Shown: positions 35,261-43,495 of the stretch, piece after piece
Numbering within the stretch: the stretch's first letter is position 1
How the letters are laid out: each line of letters starts with the position of its first letter
Assembly: GCA_964421565.1 (NCBI GenBank)
Contig: CAYQXJ010000006.1
Coordinates: 1-64,000 of the forward strand
Source of the DNA: CAYQXJ01 sp964421565
Lineage (GTDB): Bacteria > Planctomycetota > Brocadiia > SM23-32
DNA: 64,000 nt
Direction: 5' to 3'
The notes under the pieces: generated by a model
What the model saw: only the letters and a program-made list of their open reading frames with translations
Database searches by the model: none
Told to the model about the DNA's origin: nothing
Position numbers and translations under genes: made by a program

Positions 35261-36028
35261 TCACTGTCCGTTGCGCAGACGGTCCGCGAGCGAAGGGTCG
35301 AGCCCCGGCGATTCGGCCACCTTGCGCGCGACGCTGTCGATATCGTACTCGACGCGGTGCCAGCGCACTTCGCCCTCGTCGCAGACGGTGACGAACGAGG
35401 CCCTGGCATCGCGGTCGCGGGGCTGACCGACGCTGCCGACGTTGATGATGGCCTTCTGGTGGGGTTGGGCTTCGAAACGGCAGTGGATCTGCTCCGGCTC
35501 TATCCATTTCAGCTCCTGGGTCACCACGCCGCCGCGGTGTGTGTGGCCGACGAAGCAGAGCCAGTCGACCAGGTTGAAGTTCTCGCCGAACTTCTTGCGG
35601 ACTCCGAGCAGCACATCCACTTTACGCAGGTACTCGTTGATGGGGTTGCGCGGTGCGCCGTGCACGAAGAGCATATCGCCGCGCACGTGCCGCTTGGGCA
35701 GGCTCTTGAGGAACTCCCACCGCTCGCGGCGTTCGCCTTCGTCATCTTGTCCGGGGCGGGGCATCAGCAGTCTTCGGTGGTGTTCGACGCTCGACCTGGC
35801 GGCCGAGTGGAAGCTCTGCGCGCCGTAGACGAGGGCGAAGTCATGGTTGCCGCAGAGGGTTACCTCACACCGTTCGCGCACCAGGTCGATGCACCTGGCC
35901 GGCTCGGGGCCATAGCCTACGATGTCGCCGAGGCAGATGACGCTCTCCACCCCGAGCGCGTCGAGTTCCGCGAAGACGGCCCTGAGCGCATCGTAGTTCG
36001 CGTGTATGTCGCTGATGACGCCGAACAT
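35261..36028 (-). CDS. Calcineurin-like phosphoesterase
   Basis: This 255-residue metallophosphoesterase has the full set of metal-binding motifs: FGVISDIHAN, ICLGDIVGYGP, TLCGNHDF, LFVHGAP and FVGHTHRG. It resembles the YfcE/MJ0936 group of dimetal phosphodiesterases. It has no signal peptide, so it is cytoplasmic, and the natural substrate is unknown. It starts 14 bases after the stop of the upstream DRE-TIM enzyme gene, and the two are probably one operon. Confidence 0.88.
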   Translation of the reverse strand: MFGVISDIHANYDALRAVFAELDALGVESVICLGDIVGYGPEPARCIDLVRERCEVTLCGNHDFALVYGAQSFHSAARSSVEHHRRLLMPRPGQDDEGERRERWEFLKSLPKRHVRGDMLFVHGAPRNPINEYLRKVDVLLGVRKKFGENFNLVDWLCFVGHTHRGGVVTQELKWIEPEQIHCRFEAQPHQKAIINVGSVGQPRDRDARASFVTVCDEGEVRWHRVEYDIDSVARKVAESPGLDPSLADRLRNGQ

Positions 36029-36042
36029 GGGGTTCGGTCCCC

Positions 36043-37437
36043 TCAGGTGCGCCTTGTCTTCGCCTTTTCGGCGAGTTCCGGGATGTACTGCGCGACCAGT
36101 TCCAGCAGTTCCTCGGTGCTCATAATCGTCACTCGTCCGTCCTCGTACTGCCGGGTTATGGCGTCGAACATCTCCGCCAGCCCCTCGTGGTCTTTGGTGA
36201 TCTCGTCGTCGCCCTGCAGGCCGAGGTGGAGGTTGACCCAGTAGGCCACGCCGGCCCTGCCGCTTTTATCGGTGATGCGCACGTCGGGGGGCACACCGAG
36301 GATTTTATCCGTGTCGAAAATGGTGTAGATGGCCTTGTGCTTGGCCAGCGCGTCGGCGTGGATGCCGGCCAGTGTGGTGTTGAACCGCGATCCGACGAAG
36401 GGCTGCTGAGCCGGTATCTCATGGCCGATCTCGGTTTCGAAATAGCGCGCGATTTCGCTGATGACCTGCGTGTTCACAGTTGGGTCCTCGCCGCGCAGGG
36501 CCATGTATTCCATCACCAGCGCTTCGATAGGGGTGTTGCCGGTTCGCTCGCCGATGCCCAGCAGTGTGCCGTTGACAGCCGAACAGCCGTAGAGCCAGGC
36601 AGTGGCGCTGTTGACCAAGGCCTTGTGGAAATCGTTGTGCCCGTGCCATTCGAGCCGCTCGCTTGGTATGCCGGCGTGGACATTGAGGCCGTAGATGATG
36701 CCGGCGACGCTGCGCGGCAAACTGGCGCCGCGGTAAGGCACGCCGTAGCCCATGGTGTCGCACGCGCGGATCTTGATCGGCACGTCGGTCTGCTCGCTGA
36801 GCTTGCGCAGCTCGATGGCAAAGGGCACCACAAAGCCGTAGAAATCGGCGCGCGTAATGTCCTCGAAGTGGCAGCGCACGCGGATGCCGGCGTCGATGGC
36901 CTCCTTGACGATGGCCAGGTAGCGATCGACGGCCTTGCGACGGTCGGAGCCCGGCCACTTGTGAAAGACGTGATAGTCGCTGACGCTGGTGAGGATGCCC
37001 GTCTCCTCGACGCCCATCTCCTTAACAAGTTGGAAATCCTTCGGATGAGCCCGGATCCAGGCCGTCACCATGGGGTACTCGTAGCCGAGCTCCAGGCATC
37101 GCTCCACCGCCTCGCGGTCACGCTCCTGGTAGAGAAAGAACTCGCTGAAGCGTATCAGGCCGTTCTCGCCGCCGAGCTCGTGCATGAGCTTGTAGAGGTC
37201 GACGATCTGCTGGACGCTGAAGGGGGGCATCGCCTGCTGACCGTCGCGGAACGTGGTGTCGGTGATCCAGATGTCGCTTGCCGGCAGCATCGGCACATGG
37301 CGGTGGTTGAACGGGATCTTGGGAACGCAGCCCTCTGTGAAAATCTCTTCGAAGTGCTCTGGCTTCTCGGGGTTGAGCAGTTCGAACAAGTGCTCCTCGG
37401 GCTGTAGCGTGCGTGTGTGCTCGTCGAATCTCAACAT
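36043..37437 (-). CDS. DRE-TIM acyltransferase/lyase (isopropylmalate or homocitrate synthase-like)
   Basis: This 464-residue protein has a DRE-TIM barrel: the metal/substrate motif DTTFRDGQQ, HFEDITRADFYGF and the second metal motif LEWHGHNDFHKA, followed by NGTLLGIGERTGN. A C-terminal extension holds DKSGRAGVAYWVNLHLGL. These enzymes condense acetyl-CoA with a 2-oxo acid or run the reverse lyase reaction. It lacks the LeuA-type regulatory domain pattern, so feedback by leucine is not evident. The family is secure but the substrate is not. It is probably the first gene of an operon with the phosphoesterase. Confidence 0.8.
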   Translation of the reverse strand: MLRFDEHTRTLQPEEHLFELLNPEKPEHFEEIFTEGCVPKIPFNHRHVPMLPASDIWITDTTFRDGQQAMPPFSVQQIVDLYKLMHELGGENGLIRFSEFFLYQERDREAVERCLELGYEYPMVTAWIRAHPKDFQLVKEMGVEETGILTSVSDYHVFHKWPGSDRRKAVDRYLAIVKEAIDAGIRVRCHFEDITRADFYGFVVPFAIELRKLSEQTDVPIKIRACDTMGYGVPYRGASLPRSVAGIIYGLNVHAGIPSERLEWHGHNDFHKALVNSATAWLYGCSAVNGTLLGIGERTGNTPIEALVMEYMALRGEDPTVNTQVISEIARYFETEIGHEIPAQQPFVGSRFNTTLAGIHADALAKHKAIYTIFDTDKILGVPPDVRITDKSGRAGVAYWVNLHLGLQGDDEITKDHEGLAEMFDAITRQYEDGRVTIMSTEELLELVAQYIPELAEKAKTRRT

Positions 37438-37746
37438 GGGTTGACTTCTCCACTCGGGTGCTGCGCTGCTGTGCCCTGGTCCCGGGTCAGCATTACGCCC
37501 AGGGAACTCGGCGCAGAGGTCAGATGCAATCCACCCGCCCTGCACTGCGTGCGTCGTCGAGCTGGGGGATGGAGCCGGGCTACACAGCCGGCTGCCTCTA
37601 CCATACACGGCCCGCAGCGCGAGCGCAACTGACGTGCCATGCCACTCGGGTGCGCGAGCACCCTGCGGGCACTTGCGATGGACTTGACAGCTCCGGGTGA
37701 CAACGCTATCCTGACGTAAGAAACTATAATTCATCATAGATGAACT
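37438..37746. other. Divergent intergenic region
   Basis: This region lies between the divergent DRE-TIM and IclR genes. Its right end holds the IclR promoter and palindrome. The rest shows short GC-rich inverted repeats (for example AGCCGG/CCGGCT near 37572) but no clear promoter for the leftward operon and no RNA gene. Confidence 0.5.
37684..37712 (+). promoter_or_regulatory. Promoter of the iclR operon
   Basis: A perfect TTGACA, a 17-base spacer and TATCCT predict a start near 37719. A separate TATAAT (37725-37730) overlaps the palindrome just downstream but lacks a matching -35. Confidence 0.55.
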
Positions 37747-37748
37747 AT
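37726..37748. promoter_or_regulatory. 23-base palindromic operator over the iclR start codon
   Basis: ATA-N-TTCATC-ATA-GATGAA-N-TAT is an almost perfect dyad lying in the short leader and overlapping the ATG of the IclR gene. IclR regulators bind palindromes of about this length as dimers, so it is most likely the protein's own operator. It would also control the two Fe-S genes downstream. Confidence 0.6.
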
Positions 37749-38520
37749 GCCCGGCAGTGATCTCATCCAATCCGTGTTGCGAGCCGCCGACCTGCTGACA
37801 TTGCTGGCGCGCCACCCGGAGGGGCTTTCGCTGAGCGAACTCTCCGAGCGGCTCGACGCGAAGGCCCCGACGGCGCACAAGCTGCTGAGCACGCTGTCGG
37901 CACGCGGGTTCGTGGAACGCACCACGGAGCCGGTGCGCTACCGGCTGGGCGCGGCCGCGCTGGAGATGGCGGGCACTTATTGGGACAGGGGGCTGCTTTC
38001 TCGCGGGGAGAGTGCGCTCCGGCGGCTGGCGGAGGTCTGCCCCGCTGCGACCCTGACGCTGACGTGTCCGGTGGGCGAGCAGCTTCTGGCATTGCTGCGC
38101 ATCTCCCCCGCCCGGCCGGGCTTCATCGAACGCCCCACCGGTCAGGTCATGCAGCCTTACGCCACCGCCAGTGGGCTGCTGTTCCAGGCGTTCTGGGGGC
38201 CGGAGGAGAGTGCTCAGTTGCAGGAGCGCTACCCGTTCTGGCGACACGGCGCACACCTGTGGGGGAGCCAGCGGAGACTGGACGCCTTCCTGGCGAGGGC
38301 GCGCCGGTTGGGCTACGTGGCGCCCGACCTGGAGGGCAAGAACCTGTGGATTCTCGCCGCACCGGTCTTCGGCCCAGGCGGCGCGCTGAAGGCGGCGCTC
38401 GGGGTGGCCCTGCCCTCCGGGCGTGCGACGCCGGCCTTGCGGACGGAGCTGGTCGAACGGGTGACCTCGGCGGCCAGTTCCCTTTCCGAGCCTGGCGGCG
38501 AGAAGATCGAGCAATCGTAG
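37747..38520 (+). CDS. IclR family transcriptional regulator
   Basis: This 257-residue regulator has an N-terminal winged helix (SVLRAADLLTLLARHPEGLS, KAPTAHKLLSTLSARGFVER, PVRYRLGAAALEMA) and a C-terminal GAF-like effector domain (about 85-250). IclR proteins usually control catabolic operons and respond to small acids or aromatic compounds. No ribosome site is visible, because the leader is taken up by the palindrome. Two Fe-S genes follow 13 and 3 bases apart and are probably its targets. Confidence 0.92.
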   Translation: MPGSDLIQSVLRAADLLTLLARHPEGLSLSELSERLDAKAPTAHKLLSTLSARGFVERTTEPVRYRLGAAALEMAGTYWDRGLLSRGESALRRLAEVCPAATLTLTCPVGEQLLALLRISPARPGFIERPTGQVMQPYATASGLLFQAFWGPEESAQLQERYPFWRHGAHLWGSQRRLDAFLARARRLGYVAPDLEGKNLWILAAPVFGPGGALKAALGVALPSGRATPALRTELVERVTSAASSLSEPGGEKIEQS

Positions 38521-38533
38521 CAGGAGGAGGAAC

Positions 38534-39619
38534 ATGTCACACCAGACGAGCGGACGGATGCAACGCCCGATGGGCCAGGCCGACCTCGACCATGATCCGG
38601 TAGCTGCGGCCGAGGCCGTCAAGCGGCAGGCCCTGGCCCTGGGCGCCGACGCGGTCGGCATCGGCAGCATCGACCGCTGGGAGAACGCCCCCATCCAGAT
38701 GGACCCCAAGCAGATCATGCCCGAATGCAAGAGCGTGATCGGCATGGTCTTCCGCGTGATGCGCGGCAGCCTGCGGGGCGTGGAGGAAGGCACCTACTTC
38801 AGCAATTACAGCGCCATGGGCTACGGCGGGATCACTTACCTCTACATGCCGATGGTGGTCATCGACCTCTGCAAGTTCATCGAGGACCGCGGCTACGAGG
38901 CGGTGCCGATGGGCCACCAGAGCGACTGGCGCGGCATCACCAACACCGGCCAGCTGAAGCCCCGCTACAGCCGGCCGGTGGCCGAGGGTAGGGCGGCCCC
39001 GGACGTGATGATCCACCTGCGGATCGCCGCCTACCTCTGTGGCTTGGGCGAGATCGGCTACAGCAAGGTGTTCCTCAGCCCCGAGTTCGGCCCGCGCAAC
39101 CGCGTCGGCGTCATCATGACCGACATCGAGCTGGCCCCCGATCCCATCTATGACGGCCCTGAACTCTGCAACCGCTGTATGGCCTGCGTCGAAGCCTGCC
39201 CCGGAGACGCCATCAGCAGGGAGAAGACGGTCAAGGTCACCCTCGCCGGCAACGAGGTCGAATGGGGCGAGGTCGACTGCCGGGCCTGCGACATCGCTTT
39301 CCGCGGGGCGCAGGTAGTGGATCGACAGATCCCCAAGGAAGATCGCTATATGGACTGGCCCGACGAGAACCTGGCCCCCGGTTGGTGGAGCCCCTTCTAT
39401 AGGAAACCCCGCGTGCTCTACAACAGCGGGCAGGCCGTCTGTGGAGCCCGCGGCTGCATGCGCGCCTGCATGATTCAGTTGGAGAAACGCGGCGTGCTGC
39501 GCAACCGGTTCAAGGAATCCTTCCGACGGCGCAAGCCCTGGCGGGTGGACTGGAGCACTGAACCGGAGGACCCGCAGAGCGCCACAGTCGGCAACCGGAA
39601 GGGGAAGGAGGCCGACTGA
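38534..39619 (+). CDS. QueG/reductive-dehalogenase-like iron-sulfur protein
   Basis: This 361-residue cytoplasmic protein follows a GGAGGAGG ribosome site. The N-terminal two thirds resemble the cobalamin-binding fold shared by epoxyqueuosine reductase QueG and reductive dehalogenases (VKRQALALGADAVGIG, GLGEIGYSKVFLSPEFGPR). A classical 4Fe-4S set follows (CNRCMACVEACPG), and then other Cys groups (DCRACD, CGARGCMRAC) that could bind a second cluster. It has no QueG HEAT tail and no Tat signal of respiratory dehalogenases. The reaction is unknown. It is four bases from the next Fe-S gene. Confidence 0.7.
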   Translation: MSHQTSGRMQRPMGQADLDHDPVAAAEAVKRQALALGADAVGIGSIDRWENAPIQMDPKQIMPECKSVIGMVFRVMRGSLRGVEEGTYFSNYSAMGYGGITYLYMPMVVIDLCKFIEDRGYEAVPMGHQSDWRGITNTGQLKPRYSRPVAEGRAAPDVMIHLRIAAYLCGLGEIGYSKVFLSPEFGPRNRVGVIMTDIELAPDPIYDGPELCNRCMACVEACPGDAISREKTVKVTLAGNEVEWGEVDCRACDIAFRGAQVVDRQIPKEDRYMDWPDENLAPGWWSPFYRKPRVLYNSGQAVCGARGCMRACMIQLEKRGVLRNRFKESFRRRKPWRVDWSTEPEDPQSATVGNRKGKEAD

Positions 39620-39622
39620 GCC

Positions 39623-40648
39623 ATGAAGTTCGCCGTCGGATACCAGCTGGCCGAGCGGGATGAGGAGCCGTTCGTCGACGTGGTCCGGGACTACGCCGAG
39701 CACATCGCCGAGGTCTACTTCCCGTGGGTCGGGGCGGCCTCGGGCCGTGCGGCCCTCGGGGTGCGACGTGGCTACGTGGACTGGAACGCCCAGCAGCGGC
39801 TGGAAGAGGACCTGCACGCCTTCCGCGAGATGGGGCTCAAGCTCGACCTGCTCTACAACGCCAACTGCTACGGCGAGCGCGCCGTGAGTAGCCACCTGCA
39901 GTCCGAGGTCGCCTCAGTTCTCGAGCACCTCGACGAGAGCGTGGGCGGGGCAGACATTATCACCACCACATCACCCGCCATTGCGCACACGGTGCAGGAG
40001 TACTTCCCTGAAGTCGACGTCCGCGCGTCGGTAAACATGCGCATCGGCACGCCGCAGGCCATGGGCTACGTGGCGGACCTGTTTGACAGCTTCTACCTGC
40101 AGCGCGACTATCAGCGCAACCTGGACCACGTGCGACGGCTCAGGCACTGGTGCGACGAGCACGGCAAGGGGCTGCTGATGCTGGCCAACAGCGGCTGCCT
40201 GCGACTGTGCCCGGGGCAGACGTTTCACGATAACATGGTGGCGCACGACGCCGGCATCGACGAGATGGAGCGCATGGAGGGCTTCGTCCCGCACGTATGC
40301 TGGCGGCTCTACCGGGACCGTCATAGTTGGCCCGCCATACTGCAGGCCACCTGGGTCCGCCCGGAGGACCTGCACTACTACGACGGGCTGATCACCACGG
40401 CGAAGCTGGCCACGCGCATGCACTGCCGCCCGCGGGCAGTGCTCGAGGCATATACCACCCGCCGCTGGCGTGGCAACCTGCTGGACATCTTCGAGCCGGC
40501 ATTCTCTACCGCTTTTGCGCCGCACATTGTTGCCAACGAAGAGTTCCCCGAGGACTGGTTCGAGCGCACCAGCACCTGTGGCCGCCGCTGCGAGCAGTGC
40601 AGCTATTGCACGGAAACACTGGAGCGCGTGCTCGTGAGCGTCGCATAG
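39623..40648 (+). CDS. U32-peptidase-like (UbiU/UbiV-type) iron-sulfur protein
   Basis: This 341-residue protein has a barrel-like N-terminal part (VYFPWVGAASGRAALG, LDLLYNANCYGERA). Four or more conserved-looking Cys follow: SGCLRLCPGQTFHDN at about 191-205 and CGRRCEQCSYC near the C-terminus. This recalls U32 family proteins, whose Cys bind a 4Fe-4S cluster and which work in prephenate-independent hydroxylations or RNA modification, not proteolysis. The match is partial. It lies three bases after the QueG-like gene, in the iclR operon, so the two proteins probably act together. Confidence 0.55.
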   Translation: MKFAVGYQLAERDEEPFVDVVRDYAEHIAEVYFPWVGAASGRAALGVRRGYVDWNAQQRLEEDLHAFREMGLKLDLLYNANCYGERAVSSHLQSEVASVLEHLDESVGGADIITTTSPAIAHTVQEYFPEVDVRASVNMRIGTPQAMGYVADLFDSFYLQRDYQRNLDHVRRLRHWCDEHGKGLLMLANSGCLRLCPGQTFHDNMVAHDAGIDEMERMEGFVPHVCWRLYRDRHSWPAILQATWVRPEDLHYYDGLITTAKLATRMHCRPRAVLEAYTTRRWRGNLLDIFEPAFSTAFAPHIVANEEFPEDWFERTSTCGRRCEQCSYCTETLERVLVSVA

Positions 40649-40670
40649 TGTCGGGGTGGTCCTCGGCCGG

Positions 40671-40698
40671 TTGACAGGTCCGCCGACTGCATTATGAT
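40671..40698 (+). promoter_or_regulatory. Promoter of the duplicated secreted-protein gene
   Basis: A perfect TTGACA, a 16-base spacer and TATGAT form a strong sigma-70-type promoter about 45 bases before the ATG, after the iclR operon. Confidence 0.65.
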
Positions 40699-40742
40699 GG
40701 ACTGCACGGCGATTAGCGGGGCTTGGCACTGGGAGCGGACAG

Positions 40743-42020
40743 ATGAACGCGCGAAACGTCATGGCGCTGGTGGCGGCGTTGGGTGTGTGGCTGGTGGCGG
40801 ATGCTCTGGCGCAGCAGACGCCGGAGCAGGGCGAAGCGGAGACGGTTAAGGTCCAGGCAAAGCAGTATAAGGAGATCGCGCCGCAGTACGTCTACCAGGC
40901 GGCCCGGGAGAACATACAGGCCGACGTGCGGTTCACAGATACCTATGCTGAGCGCACGGTGGTCCCGGAGGGCGCGCAGCGCGTCGAACTGGGAGCCCGC
41001 CTCTACTTCAACGTGGCGGCGTTCCGCACGGGCGCAGAACTGGTCTGCCTGCTGCCTCTTTCGGCGCAGGAGGGCCTTCGCACGCTGCTGGGCATATCGG
41101 CCGACCGTGAACTGACACCGCAGGCGTTGAACGAACCCGTGGCGTTGAACCGTGGGCAGGTCATCTCCGTGGAAGGTACGGTGCTGGGCACGTCGGCGGG
41201 GACCAAATACGTGGTAGTTGACCGGATGGCTCCCGGCGAGCTGGGGCCCGCCGAGGTGCGCCGCGAAGTGCACCTGTTCTGGCCGACACGCGCCGAGCCA
41301 CGCATCGTGACCCAGACCGGCGCGAGCACCTTTGAGTTCCCCTGCACGCACGAGGATGGCGCGGTCGATGTCGTGGACATCTCCGTGGAGACCGTGACCC
41401 AGAGCCAGTTGGATGCCCGGCTGGCGCAGCGGCAGAGCGAACGGGAAGGCCGGACCGAGGGTAGAAAGACATACGGCCAGTATCCGGCTGAGACCGTTTA
41501 CCGCTACGCCCAGGAGGCCAACCCGCTGAACGTGGACTTCAGCGATACCGTAGCGCGCGTGGTCGCGGCGCCGCTGCCGCGGGCTCTTCAGGCGGCAGAC
41601 ACGTTCCGTGAGGGCCGGCCGGCGCAGGTGCCGATCGCAACGGCCTTGCGTACCGAGAGCCGCACCATGGTACTGATCCCGCAGACGTGGCCGACGGTGA
41701 TCGAGCAGGCCAGGGCGGCGGTGGCCGGCGAGCCGGTGCGCGTGCGAGGCACCGTGATCGGTCCGATTGGGCCCTATAACTGTGTGCTCGCCGACTCTCT
41801 CACCTTCCCCGGTCGGCGGAGTGCGCAGGACGGCTACTGGTGGGTGGAACTCGATTGGGCCGGCATGGAGGTAAGCCCATTTTTCTGGGACTATGGGCAA
41901 TACACGCTGGACTACCTTCCCTGCCAGAATGTCAATGGCCGTCGCGAAACGCTGCGCGTGCTGATCAGCGAGTTCAGCCAGGTCCGAGTGCCCGCCGGCA
42001 TGCCTACCCCCCGACAGTAG
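40743..42020 (+). CDS. Secreted protein with an internal duplication, function unknown
   Basis: This 425-residue protein has a signal peptide (MNARNVMALVAALGVWLVAD, cut after about ALAQ). Two similar halves follow. Each starts with a helix-like stretch (QYVYQAARENIQADVRFTDT and ETVYRYAQEANPLNVDFSDT), and each later has a beta segment around the pattern PV...G.V.G (VISVEGTVLGTS and VRVRGTVIGPIG). The beta pattern recalls OB-type folds, but no family is recognised. It has its own strong promoter and is not obviously linked to its neighbours. Confidence 0.7.
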   Translation: MNARNVMALVAALGVWLVADALAQQTPEQGEAETVKVQAKQYKEIAPQYVYQAARENIQADVRFTDTYAERTVVPEGAQRVELGARLYFNVAAFRTGAELVCLLPLSAQEGLRTLLGISADRELTPQALNEPVALNRGQVISVEGTVLGTSAGTKYVVVDRMAPGELGPAEVRREVHLFWPTRAEPRIVTQTGASTFEFPCTHEDGAVDVVDISVETVTQSQLDARLAQRQSEREGRTEGRKTYGQYPAETVYRYAQEANPLNVDFSDTVARVVAAPLPRALQAADTFREGRPAQVPIATALRTESRTMVLIPQTWPTVIEQARAAVAGEPVRVRGTVIGPIGPYNCVLADSLTFPGRRSAQDGYWWVELDWAGMEVSPFFWDYGQYTLDYLPCQNVNGRRETLRVLISEFSQVRVPAGMPTPRQ

Positions 42021-42068
42021 CCGCTGGTGCCTTGGGGGCAGCGTTGCCCGGACGCGCTCTGCGTGTGG

Positions 42069-42098
42069 TTTACTTGCTGTTCCGCGTGGCGCTATAAT
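42069..42098 (+). promoter_or_regulatory. Promoter of the thiC-nadA-activase operon
   Basis: TTTACT, an 18-base spacer and a perfect TATAAT form the promoter. The leader of about 100 bases shows no TPP riboswitch (no CTGAGA or ACCTGATC-type core), although thiC genes often have one. Confidence 0.5.
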
Positions 42099-42201
42099 CA
42101 CTTGTTGCGGGATCGTTAACTGCCGCAGCGCCGCCCGCCCCGGTTGCCCCGAGCCCGCCGACGCGACTGAAAGCAGCGCAGTACGGCTGAAGGAGCCTGA
42201 T

Positions 42202-43473
42202 GTGACCCAACTCGAAAGCGCCTGCGAGGGCGCCGTAACCGAACAGATGCGCGCGGTCGCCCGTGACGAACGAATCGACGCGGGTGCGTTGCGCGAGCGC
42301 ATCGAATCAGGCCTCGTCGTGATACCCGCCAACCCGGGCCACATGGCTCTGAGGCCGGTTGGTATCGGCCAGAGCCTGCGCACCAAGGTCAACGCCAACA
42401 TCGGTACCTCGCCCGAGCGGAGCTGCGTGGAAATGGAGCTGGCCAAGCTGTCGGCTGCCCTCGGCGCAGGGGCAGACGCTGTGATGGATCTGAGCACGGG
42501 CGGGCAGATCGACGAGGTGCGCCGGCAGGTCATCGCTGCCTGTCCGGTCCCCGTGGGCACGGTGCCGATCTATCAGGCCGCCATCGAGGCCGGCGGGCCG
42601 GCGGGAATGTCCATGGCTTGCTACATGCGAGTTCTGGAGAGGCATGCGGAAGACGGTGTTGACTTCTTTACGGTGCACGCCGGGCTCAGGCGCGAAGCGA
42701 TTCCGCTCGCGGAGGGTCGGCTGATGGGCGTTGTAAGCCGGGGCGGTTCATTCCTCGTTCGGTGGATGCGGCGCCACCGGCGGGAGAGCTTCCTTTACGA
42801 GCACTTCAACGAGGTGCTGGCCGTTGCGGCGGAACATGACGTGACCTTGAGCCTGGGCGACGGCCTGCGGCCGGGGGCCATCGCCGACGCTACCGACGAG
42901 GCGCAGCTTCATGAACTGAAGGTCCTGGGCGAGCTGGCGCAGCGTTGTCGCGACGCCGGTGTGCAGGTGATGATCGAAGGGCCCGGCCACGTGCCCTTGC
43001 ACCAGATCGAGCAGAACGTGCGGCTGGAGAAAGAATGGTGCGAGGGGGCGCCGTTCTACGTGTTGGGGCCTCTGCCGACCGACGTCGCCCCGGGCTACGA
43101 CCACATTGTCGGCGCGATCGGGGGTGCCCTCGCTGCCATGCACGGCGCTGATTTCCTCTGCTACGTGACGCCGAAGGAGCACGTGGGCCTGCCGGACGCC
43201 GAGGACGTGCGCCAGGGGGTGATCGTCAGTCGCATCGCCGCGCATGCCGCCGATGTCGCCCGAGGTCTGCCCGGCGCGGCCGAGTGGGACGAGCGAATGA
43301 GTGAGGCGCGCGCCGAACGCGACTGGCAGGCTATGCGAGGGCACGCCCTCGACCCCGTGCGGTTCGGCGCCATGCTGGAGAGCGAGAGCAAGGACGATCG
43401 CTGCTCAATGTGCGGCGAGTTCTGCGCCATCAAGCTTTTCCGTGATCAGGCCGACGCGCGGGCCGGAGACTGA
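42202..43473 (+). CDS. thiC: Phosphomethylpyrimidine synthase ThiC
   Basis: This 423-residue non-canonical radical SAM enzyme converts aminoimidazole ribotide to the pyrimidine of thiamine. Landmarks are VNANIGTSP, DLSTGG, PVGTVPIYQA, FFTVHAGL, IEGPGHVPLHQIE, LPTDVAPGYDHI and the C-terminal cluster motif CSMCGEFC (Cys401, Cys404, Cys408). It belongs to the short clade and lacks the long N-terminal domain of E. coli ThiC (631 residues). A GTG start follows GGAG. The related 5-hydroxybenzimidazole synthase BzaF has similar size and cannot be fully excluded. It heads an operon with nadA. Confidence 0.9.
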   Translation: MTQLESACEGAVTEQMRAVARDERIDAGALRERIESGLVVIPANPGHMALRPVGIGQSLRTKVNANIGTSPERSCVEMELAKLSAALGAGADAVMDLSTGGQIDEVRRQVIAACPVPVGTVPIYQAAIEAGGPAGMSMACYMRVLERHAEDGVDFFTVHAGLRREAIPLAEGRLMGVVSRGGSFLVRWMRRHRRESFLYEHFNEVLAVAAEHDVTLSLGDGLRPGAIADATDEAQLHELKVLGELAQRCRDAGVQVMIEGPGHVPLHQIEQNVRLEKEWCEGAPFYVLGPLPTDVAPGYDHIVGAIGGALAAMHGADFLCYVTPKEHVGLPDAEDVRQGVIVSRIAAHAADVARGLPGAAEWDERMSEARAERDWQAMRGHALDPVRFGAMLESESKDDRCSMCGEFCAIKLFRDQADARAGD

Positions 43474-43495
43474 AGCCCCGGATGGGGGGGACCCA

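Noticed and set aside
42021..42201. Possible TPP riboswitch before thiC
   Set aside because: The leader lacks the conserved CTGAGA and ACCTGATCTGG-type cores on reading; only a promoter and a ribosome site are seen.
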